Source: Methanomethylicus sp964513415
Lineage (GTDB): Archaea > Thermoproteota > Methanomethylicia > Methanomethylicales > Methanomethylicaceae
Reading direction: 5' to 3'
NCBI GenBank assembly: GCA_964513415.1
Contig: CAZEMX010000019.1
Span: 1 to 27,891, forward strand
Length of the DNA stretch: 27,891 nucleotides
This document shows, piece by piece, positions 23,148-27,891 of the stretch (position 1 is the first letter of the stretch; each line of letters starts with the position of its first letter). Position numbers and translations under genes: made by a program. The notes below the pieces were generated by a model. The model was not told the DNA's origin. It did not search any database and saw nothing but the letters and a program-made list of their open reading frames with translations.

Positions 23148-23929
23148 CTATCTATAGCGTAATATCCCGTTCACAAGTATGGGACACCCCCGGCACTTAT
23201 CAGTTCGATGTGCCCGTGGGAGTAGATAGCGTTCGTGTGACTATGATAGGGGGTGGGGGTTCAGGTGGTAGTTCGTCTACTTCTATTGGGGGTGGCGGCG
23301 GTGGCGCGGCAGAATGGTGCTCTGCAATGCCCGTGAGTTTATCACAATATGGCTCGCCTTCTTCTGTGACCGTGGTAGTCGGATCAGGGGGTGTAGGTGT
23401 TACGGGTTCAACAGCGAATGGCACAGCGTCGAGTTTTGGCCCCTTATCCGTTGCTCCGGGGCGCGGTGGTGGGGTAGGTAATGTCAGTCCCTCGGGCGGG
23501 ATTGGCGGTGGTCCTAATGGGGGTGTGACTGGAGGCCCGATCACCGATAAAACGCACCCCGTTGGTGTAGCAAGTTCTTTGGATGGTCATTTCTTTGGTT
23601 CAGGGGCATCTGGCGGCGTAGCGGGGAACGGTGGCGGTGGCGATGGCGGCGTTGGTGGTTCCGCACCTGGATATGCCGGAGGCACCTTCGGGTTGACTAG
23701 CGGCTATACCCAAGGAGGCGGCGGGGGCGGAGGAGCTTCAATCTTTGGCACAGGTGGTGCTGGTTCTAACGCAAAGTCATCCGGAGCCGCGAATCCCGGC
23801 AACGCTGCACCTGCTACTTCGTACGGTGCTGGCGGCGGCGGTGTGGGCTCGGCCCCGACTATCGGTCCTGGGGGCAACGGTGCAGGGGGCAAAGTAGTCA
23901 TCGAATGGGACGAGACCGTTGCTGTCTAG
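22400..23929 (+). repeat. Tandem pair of related glycine-rich modules
   Basis: Two diverged copies of one module of about 250 codons lie head to tail: 22400-23147, as the end of the tip protein, and 23144-23929, as its own gene. Matching blocks are GTYTFNVPAGV with GTYQFDVPVGV, VKVTMTGGGGG with VRVTMIGGGGS, and GSPSEVTVVVGDGG with GSPSSVTVVVGSGG. DNA identity is interrupted by many synonymous and length changes in the Gly runs. Confidence 0.75.
23144..23929 (+). CDS. Glycine-rich adhesin-like tail protein, paralog of the tip protein's C-terminal domain
   Basis: A 261-aa protein that repeats the last quarter of the preceding gene: a W/F-x-x-x-GTYxFxVPxGV opening, VRVTMIGGGGSGG, an SLxxxGSPSxVTVVVG block, then long GGGG runs and a final strand (GGKVVIEWDE against APGYVLVSWIG). 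Such domains are found at the tips of phage fibres, where poly-Gly helices may pack together and loops bind the receptor. Codons such as TTA, ATA, AAT, ACA and TAT are common here but scarce in the rest of the window, suggesting transfer. The ATG at 23144 overlaps the previous stop as ATGA. It could be a second receptor-binding subunit or a spare adhesin. Confidence 0.78.
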   Translation: MTIYSVISRSQVWDTPGTYQFDVPVGVDSVRVTMIGGGGSGGSSSTSIGGGGGGAAEWCSAMPVSLSQYGSPSSVTVVVGSGGVGVTGSTANGTASSFGPLSVAPGRGGGVGNVSPSGGIGGGPNGGVTGGPITDKTHPVGVASSLDGHFFGSGASGGVAGNGGGGDGGVGGSAPGYAGGTFGLTSGYTQGGGGGGGASIFGTGGAGSNAKSSGAANPGNAAPATSYGAGGGGVGSAPTIGPGGNGAGGKVVIEWDETVAV

Positions 23930-24040
23930 CGTGACTTCCAGGCGCCTCGGTTTTACTCTGTCTGCGGGGCTGTCTTAGTAGCGCGTCTGCGCTCTGCGCG
24001 CGATAATCTGCGCGGGGAAAGCGGAGACCAAAAGGAGACC

Positions 24041-24463
24041 ATGGTGACAGATTTGCTCGAAAGAGTTTTCCACAACCCATACCATTACAGCGCAACGCTA
24101 CTCGCGAAACTGTCGGTCAACATCGCGACCATCCTGTGGTCGGTGGTGGTGCTGCTCAAGACCGACGCGCTCGGTCCCTTCTACAGTTACCGAGTCCTGA
24201 TTTCCGTTATGGATGAGGACTACTGGGCTATCCTCATGCTCACAATCTCGTCCACCCTCTTCTACCGCCTCATTCGCTGCTACCCTCCCCGCCGGGTCGG
24301 CGCTATCGGGTATGTGCTCATCGGTGGCCTCTGGTCGAACATTTGGTGGGGCATTGTCATTCAGCCAGGTCCGTTCTGGCCTGCTGCGTTTGGCTCTGTC
24401 ACCGTGATTGTGGTGCTGGCGCTCTTCGCGTTCATCGCCAATCCCAAGCGCCGAGGGGACTAA
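24041..24463 (+). CDS. Four-TM membrane protein, candidate holin
   Basis: A 140-aa protein with four predicted membrane helices: about 19-39, 61-79, 85-107 and 114-133, with a basic tail (NPKRRGD). No family is recognised. It opens the lysis region, being followed by a small one-TM protein and the lysozyme fusion, so a holin or holin-associated role is likely; this is inference from position. The start is uncertain: AAGGAG ends three bases before ATG 24041 and six before an in-frame GTG at 24044. The 111 bases between the previous gene and this start contain no clear promoter or terminator. Confidence 0.6.
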   Translation: MVTDLLERVFHNPYHYSATLLAKLSVNIATILWSVVVLLKTDALGPFYSYRVLISVMDEDYWAILMLTISSTLFYRLIRCYPPRRVGAIGYVLIGGLWSNIWWGIVIQPGPFWPAAFGSVTVIVVLALFAFIANPKRRGD

Positions 24464-24464
24464 G

Positions 24465-24776
24465 GTGGAAGGACTACCAGTCGACGACCCGGCGGGCAAG
24501 CTCGCCCTGCTCACTGTTACCGCAGCCGCCGTCTGGAAGATTTACCTGAGGCTGAAGCACGACCACCGCGAGGACAAAGCCAAAGCCCGCACCGACAAGG
24601 CGGAAGACTCGATCATCGAAAACTTGCGCGAAGAAGTCGAACGGCTCGCGCAGTCGGTGCGTGCGCTCTCGCAGCAAGTCGACGCAGAGCGCCAGGCGCG
24701 GTGGAAGGCCGAGGCGCGCATCGCGCAGCTGGAAGCGCAGATTCGAGGGCTCGGGCATACGCCCAGCACCGTGTAA
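24465..24776 (+). CDS. Small single-TM coiled-coil protein of the lysis region
   Basis: A 103-aa protein. Residues 12-29 (KLALLTVTAAAVWKIYL) form one short membrane helix; residues 35-95 are a charged coiled coil with heptad spacing (IIENLREEVERLAQSV; LSQQVDAERQARW). The acidic N-terminus and the strongly basic stretch after the helix (RLKHDHREDKAKAR) suggest N-out/C-in topology by the positive-inside rule. That argues against a simple i-spanin, though layout and size are otherwise similar. The GTG at 24465 is chosen because the upstream gene ends two bases before it and GAGGGG lies at 24453-24458. Possible holin partner or regulator. Confidence 0.6.
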   Translation: MEGLPVDDPAGKLALLTVTAAAVWKIYLRLKHDHREDKAKARTDKAEDSIIENLREEVERLAQSVRALSQQVDAERQARWKAEARIAQLEAQIRGLGHTPSTV

Positions 24777-24793
24777 CCTAGAGGAGCCTTACC

Positions 24794-26062
24794 ATGCTCG
24801 CTTGGGGTGCCAAGGTATCAAAGCAGTTCCGCGAGAAGGCCATCGCCATCGCGCTGAAGGGCCGGTTCGATCCCAACTGGCTGATGTCGGTGATGGCGTT
24901 CGAGAGCGGGGAGACTTTCTCGCCTTCGATCCGCAACGAACTAAGCGGTGCTACCGGTCTCATCCAGTTCATGGAGAACTACGGTGCGAAGCAGGTCGGT
25001 AAGACGACCGAGCAACTCGCAGCGGAGACAGCCGAAGAGCAACTGGATGACGTCGAGAAATACTACGACCAGTTCCTCGGGCAGATCAAGACGCTGGCGG
25101 ACTGCTACATGGCGGTCTTCTGGCCGGCGGCGGTGGGCAAGCCCGATGACTACCAGATCGTCACCAACAGCGCGAGCAAGGCGTACATTCAGAACAAGGG
25201 GCTCGACCTGAATAAGGACGGGACGATCACCAAGGCGGAAGCAGCATCCTTCATTGCCCAGAAGTTGAAGCGAGGTCTCGACTACTTCGCGAGTAGCGAC
25301 GAATCCCCAACGACCATCACCCCGACGGAGACTACCATGGATCGCACTGGCGCCATCGACGTTATCGGAGGCATCGCTTCAATGCTCAGCCCGGTAGCGG
25401 GCATCGTCTTCAACGCGTTTTCTCCTATCATCAAGGAGAATATTGCGAGCGAGGTCGACCGCCATGCGCCCGCGGGCACCGGCGCGCAAGTGGGCGACGC
25501 GCTCGTCGCTTCGCTTGCCAAGACACTCGACCCGCTGCTCCAGCAGCAAGCGGTTGCGAAGACGGAGCGCAGCGATCCGCTGGAGGCGGCTGCTGTGCTC
25601 GTGCAGCCGCAGCATGCGGCCGAGTTGAAGGAAGTCGAGACCGAGGCCGTCAACTCGGTCAAGGCGCGCATCGACGCGCTGTCTGACTTCATGCCGATCC
25701 TGAAGGCCTCGTCGGAAATCGACCAGGCGAGGTGGGCTGCCGAGCGGCAGGGTCGTCAGGATGCGAGCGACGCGGCGATCAAGGAGAAGAAGGCGGGGCT
25801 CTGGGACTACACGCGAGCGCTGGTCTACTCGACGTGCGCTGTCATGGTCCTCGTCTCCATCGGGCTGCTGGTCATGATCGGGGCGCAGGCGGTGCAAGGT
25901 CTCGACATTAACGTGGGGATCATCGGCCTCGCGGGTCCGATCTGGATGGGGACGATGGCGACTGCGTTCATGGCGATGGTCACGCACCGCTTCGACGGTT
26001 CGCGGCAGGCGAGCGAGCAAACGCAAACGATGCTGAAACTGGCGCAAGGAGACAAGTCGTGA
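24794..26062 (+). CDS. Endolysin-like fusion: lytic transglycosylase, EF-hand and C-terminal membrane module
   Basis: The protein has 422 aa. Residues 1-165 are an SLT/lysozyme-like domain: catalytic Glu37 in MAFESGETFSPS and SGATGLIQFM (51-60) match the E-S and G-x-x-Q blocks of GH23-type enzymes. Within it, DLNKDGTITKAE (138-149) is a canonical EF-hand loop with Asp, Asn and Asp at positions 1, 3, 5 and Glu at 12. A Thr/Pro linker (169-181) leads to a C-terminal module of about 240 residues ending in two membrane helices (about 341-364 and 373-396). Free endolysins rarely carry C-terminal TM helices. AGGAG at 24782-24786 supports ATG 24794. Probably the phage lysis enzyme; a virion-associated role is the alternative. 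Confidence 0.8.
   Translation: MLAWGAKVSKQFREKAIAIALKGRFDPNWLMSVMAFESGETFSPSIRNELSGATGLIQFMENYGAKQVGKTTEQLAAETAEEQLDDVEKYYDQFLGQIKTLADCYMAVFWPAAVGKPDDYQIVTNSASKAYIQNKGLDLNKDGTITKAEAASFIAQKLKRGLDYFASSDESPTTITPTETTMDRTGAIDVIGGIASMLSPVAGIVFNAFSPIIKENIASEVDRHAPAGTGAQVGDALVASLAKTLDPLLQQQAVAKTERSDPLEAAAVLVQPQHAAELKEVETEAVNSVKARIDALSDFMPILKASSEIDQARWAAERQGRQDASDAAIKEKKAGLWDYTRALVYSTCAVMVLVSIGLLVMIGAQAVQGLDINVGIIGLAGPIWMGTMATAFMAMVTHRFDGSRQASEQTQTMLKLAQGDKS
25326..25339 (+). promoter_or_regulatory. Probable internal ribosome binding site and in-frame start inside the endolysin gene
   Basis: CGGAG at 25326-25330 lies six bases before ATG 25337, in the same frame as the endolysin gene and exactly at the end of the Thr/Pro linker (Met182). 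Initiation here would yield a separate 241-aa protein holding only the C-terminal membrane module. No protein-level evidence is available from sequence alone. Confidence 0.5.
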
Positions 26063-26682
26063 GTATTCAGAAAGTCGTCGCTGAAGTAAGACGGGAGCAC
26101 GTGCAGTTGCTTTCGCATGTGATCGGAACGATGCAGGCGGGCGTGCCCTACCTCGCGAACGGGCAGGAGCTTGCTGACCTTGGGAACCTCGCGGGCGCGC
26201 TGAATGCAGCCGAGGCTGCTCAGTATCCGCCGGTGCCCCCGCCGCCTTCGGGCGCTGCCGACCCGAACTGGGGACTGCCGCCCGGGATCACCTTCGGGAT
26301 CGCAGCGAGCGACACGCCCCTGCATCGCGAGGATGACCAGGACCGAGTGCGCTCTATCCCGGTGAGCGACGTTTACGTGCTGCCCCTCATCGTTCCCGAC
26401 ACCCCGTACTCCTCCTCGCGCACGCTGAGCATCGGAGTCGCTGAGTTCGGTTCGCCGCCCACCGTCATGCAGGCGTGCCTGAGCAAGCTCCCCGGCGACT
26501 TCGCGCAGGCGCTCGCGCGGTCGGAGGGGACTTCGGTGCTGCCGCTGCTCTCGGATGTGACGAAGGTGACGGTGCCCAAGGAAACGATATACTTGAACGT
26601 ACGGATGTACTCGAGCGACCTGGGGAGACCCACCGCCACCTTGCCCCATTCGGTGCGCGTTGGGGGCGGCTGGCCGAGGTAG
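26059..26682 (+). CDS. Hypothetical protein coupled to the endolysin gene
   Basis: A 207-aa protein of no recognised family. Residues 1-60 are predicted helical; a Pro-rich linker (PPVPPPP) near 66 separates them from a beta-rich second half. That half contains LSKLPGDFAQAL and IYLNVRMYSSD, a P-G-D-F then Y-L-N-V-R pairing that I associate with some phage virion proteins; this is a weak, unverified impression. The GTG start overlaps the endolysin stop (GTGA), so both are translated together. No signal peptide or TM segment is seen. Confidence 0.65.
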   Translation: MSIQKVVAEVRREHVQLLSHVIGTMQAGVPYLANGQELADLGNLAGALNAAEAAQYPPVPPPPSGAADPNWGLPPGITFGIAASDTPLHREDDQDRVRSIPVSDVYVLPLIVPDTPYSSSRTLSIGVAEFGSPPTVMQACLSKLPGDFAQALARSEGTSVLPLLSDVTKVTVPKETIYLNVRMYSSDLGRPTATLPHSVRVGGGWPR

Positions 26683-26684
26683 TC

Positions 26685-27035
26685 ATGGGGCTCTTCGATG
26701 TGAACGTTAACGCAACGCTCCAGGTACCCCCGGAGCTTACCGCGGCTCTGGCCGCACTACTGAAGAAAGGTGATGCAATCATGAACGACCTATCGCAACT
26801 GCAAGCGACGATGGCCAAGTTGCAAGACAAGGCCAACGAGACCGAACAGACGCTCAAGGATCTGGCGAAGGCGGTGATCGACGCCAACAACGCGACCGAT
26901 AAGCAGGTGGCCATCGACGCGCTGACTGCGCAAGCGCAGAGCATCCTCGACGGGCTGACCACTGCCGAGGACGAAGCCGACGACCAAGTCCCTGCTCCGG
27001 CGCCGACGCCCGAACCGACACCGCCCACGCCGTAA
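26685..27035 (+). CDS. Small coiled-coil protein with Pro-rich tail
   Basis: A 116-aa protein. After a short beta-like start (FDVNVNATLQVP), residues 20-95 form a helical coiled coil (NDLSQLQATMAKLQDKANETEQTLKD is typical of the composition). The last 17 residues are a Pro/Thr/Ala tail (PAPAPTPEPTPPTP). GAGG at 26676-26679 lies five bases before ATG 26685; the frame is open upstream but only within the preceding gene. Function unknown. Similar small helical proteins occur beside phage lysis and tail fibre genes. Confidence 0.65.
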   Translation: MGLFDVNVNATLQVPPELTAALAALLKKGDAIMNDLSQLQATMAKLQDKANETEQTLKDLAKAVIDANNATDKQVAIDALTAQAQSILDGLTTAEDEADDQVPAPAPTPEPTPPTP

Positions 27036-27041
27036 GCACCT

Positions 27042-27069
27042 CCGGGGCTGCGCGCAAGCCTAGCCCCGG
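27042..27069 (+). terminator. GC-rich hairpin between genes, possible weak terminator
   Basis: A perfect 8-bp stem pairs 27042-27049 (CCGGGGCT) with 27062-27069 (AGCCCCGG) over a 12-base loop, starting seven bases after a stop codon. No T-run follows (CCCTTCCC), so efficient intrinsic termination is doubtful. It may instead slow transcription or protect the transcript end. Confidence 0.4.
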
Positions 27070-27091
27070 CCCTTCCCGAGAGGAGAGTCGC

Positions 27092-27553
27092 ATGCCGAAA
27101 CCGCAACCGAAGAACCGCACCTTCCCCCGCAGATTCGAACACGACAATCGGGAGTTGCAGCCGCCCGTTACCAAGGCCCCGGAGGCGCATCCGGTGAAGA
27201 CCAAGCGGGACGAGGACCTCGAGTACCTCACCAGCGAACGCGCGGAGGATGTCAAACGCGGGGGGACCTTCAGCTACATGCCTACTGCCTGGGGCAACGT
27301 CGGGTACTCGCTGACGCTCTCCGACTTCACCGATGAAGAGTTGGTCAACTTCGCGAACGTGAACAACGAGTACCTGAGCAAGGCGGTCGCGTTCCCCGGC
27401 GGCGATGCCAAGGGGATGGGCGATGCGCAGTCGGTGCTCGACCTCATCCTGCCCGAGCTTGCCCGGCGCCGGGTGCCTTACGCTCCACCCAAACAGGAGC
27501 CCCCGGTAGTCTATGCTCCGCCTCCCAACGATCCTTCGCGTGGGCGCGGGTGA
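27092..27553 (+). CDS. Hypothetical protein
   Basis: A 153-aa protein with no family recognised. The N-terminal 40 residues are basic and Pro-rich; the central part (SYMPTAWGNVGYSLTLSDFTDEELVNFANVNNEYLSKAV) looks folded; and the C-terminus is Pro-rich again (APPKQEPPVVYAPPPNDP). A strong AGGAG (27081-27085) lies six bases before the ATG, so it is probably translated well. Its stop overlaps the next GTG (GTGA). Disordered ends around a small core could suit a scaffold or adaptor role, but this is not supported further. Confidence 0.62.
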   Translation: MPKPQPKNRTFPRRFEHDNRELQPPVTKAPEAHPVKTKRDEDLEYLTSERAEDVKRGGTFSYMPTAWGNVGYSLTLSDFTDEELVNFANVNNEYLSKAVAFPGGDAKGMGDAQSVLDLILPELARRRVPYAPPKQEPPVVYAPPPNDPSRGRG

Positions 27554-27756
27554 GCACCAAGTACGACTCGGTTGCCGTTAGCGTCGACTGGCACGCTGAC
27601 TTCGTCGGTTACCGGACGCTCAAGTTCGAGTTCCCGGTAACCGAGGAGGATGCTGAGTTAGTCAGGCTCCTAGTCGCTCGCTACCAGCGCTTGCAGGAGG
27701 AGGCTCTGGCGCAGGCGCATGGGGAGTCGGCGCCGATCGAACTCGGCATCGGGTAG
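27550..27756 (+). CDS. Small hypothetical protein
   Basis: A 68-aa protein starting at a GTG that overlaps the previous stop (GTGA). A short beta segment (VAVSVDWHADF; LKFEFPV) is followed by a helix (EDAELVRLLVARYQRLQEEALAQ). No family recognised. Codon use matches the neighbours, and coupling supports a real gene. It is the last plus-strand gene before a likely convergent gene. Confidence 0.58.
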   Translation: MSTKYDSVAVSVDWHADFVGYRTLKFEFPVTEEDAELVRLLVARYQRLQEEALAQAHGESAPIELGIG

Positions 27757-27804
27757 CACGCCTCCCGCTTCTCGTCGGTCATGCTCACTCCCACGCCGCC
27801 CAGG

Positions 27805-27891
27805 TCAGAAGAACGTCGGTTGCGCGACGCCGCGAGTGAGCGCCATCAGGCCGGTTTGCAGGTCGGTCGCGCCGATGCTGATCCAGCGTTG
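27805..27891 (-). CDS. C-terminal fragment of a likely minus-strand gene
   Basis: The minus strand encodes RWISIGATDLQTGLMALTRG, followed by VAQPTFF and a stop, open from the window edge. Twenty-four of 28 codons end in G or C, matching the codon preference of the confirmed genes (ATC, ACC, GGC, CTG, TTC). A plus-strand frame from ATG 27781 is also open to the edge, but has no ribosome binding site and weaker third-position bias. If real, this marks the end of the long plus-strand operon. No terminator is visible in the 48 bases between the two ends. Function cannot be guessed. Confidence 0.45.
   Translation of the reverse strand, partial: QRWISIGATDLQTGLMALTRGVAQPTFF

Noticed and set aside
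22480..23920. GGT/GGC-rich tracts as a DNA-level simple repeat or origin
   Set aside because: The tracts keep the reading frame with mixed Gly codons and alternate with conserved non-Gly blocks, so they are explained as poly-Gly protein segments.
23970..24012. GATAAT at 24002-24007 as a -10 box for a lysis promoter
   Set aside because: No -35-like hexamer lies 16-18 bases upstream (the sequence there is GTAGCGCG), and no extended -10 TG is present, so a promoter cannot be supported.
23976..24016. GCGCG/CGCGC hairpin before the lysis genes as a terminator
   Set aside because: The possible stem is only five base pairs with a large loop and has no following T-run; it is within a locally GC-repetitive stretch.
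24465..24776. Rz-like i-spanin assignment for the single-TM coiled-coil protein
   Set aside because: The basic stretch after the TM helix predicts that the coiled coil is cytoplasmic, opposite to an i-spanin, and no overlapping lipoprotein o-spanin frame was found.
27781..27891. Plus-strand reading frame from ATG 27781 to the window end
   Set aside because: It has no ribosome binding site, an Arg-rich low-quality translation and weaker third-position G/C than the opposing minus-strand frame.

Overview
The window is part of the late region of a high-GC, tailed double-stranded DNA phage or prophage with siphovirus-type morphology. The evidence is an HK97-type capsid and portal, a lambda-like frameshifted tail chaperone pair, a tape measure, and a tail tip block in the same order as the alphaproteobacterial gene transfer agent (GTA) genes g6 to g15. 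That tail module, together with phiE125 gp8-like and BR0599-like proteins, suggests a proteobacterial host, probably alpha- or betaproteobacterial; this is inference. Nearly all genes lie on the plus strand and are packed with ATGA/GTGA stop-start overlaps, so most of the window looks like one long translationally coupled operon. No terminase, integrase, replication gene, tRNA, CRISPR array or insertion sequence was seen, so lifestyle cannot be judged. No gene-free stretch exceeds about 140 bases.

Layout. 1-181: C-terminus of the major capsid protein, closed by a strong intrinsic terminator. 259-3029: portal protein, then a repetitive collagen-like protein with a carbohydrate-binding-like end. 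3073-11243: an 8-kb cassette of ten genes for sugar and glycan modification (DUF115-like, two paralogous GT-B-like proteins, a TylC3-type C-methyltransferase, a DegT-type aminotransferase, two DxD GT-A glycosyltransferases, a GT9-like protein and two further methyltransferases). It sits between the portal and the head-tail connector genes. 11240-13136: connector, head closure, HK97 gp10-like and tail terminator genes. 13179-16809: tail tube, tail chaperone pair with a programmed -1 frameshift, and tape measure. 16809-23147: DUF2460, DUF2163 hub, NlpC/P60 peptidase and a 1492-residue tail tip protein. 23144-23929: a separate glycine-rich protein that duplicates the tip protein's C-terminal adhesin-like domain. 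24041-26062: lysis cassette (four-TM protein, single-TM coiled-coil protein, and a lysozyme-EF-hand-membrane fusion with a likely internal start). 26059-27756: four genes of unknown role. 27805-27891: end of a likely minus-strand gene.

How it fits together. The head and tail genes account for a complete neck and tail. The embedded cassette encodes enzymes that would alter an activated sugar (C-methylation, transamination, methylation) and transfer it, but no nucleotidyltransferase or 4,6-dehydratase, so it would depend on host NDP-sugars. Its position directly after a collagen-like protein and inside the virion operon suggests virion glycosylation. Host surface-glycan modification remains the main alternative. 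The most informative observations are this cassette, the textbook frameshift signal at 14215-14257, the two-start lysis gene, a predicted beta-rich propeller-like insertion in the tail tip protein, and the compositionally foreign glycine-rich modules at 22400-23929.
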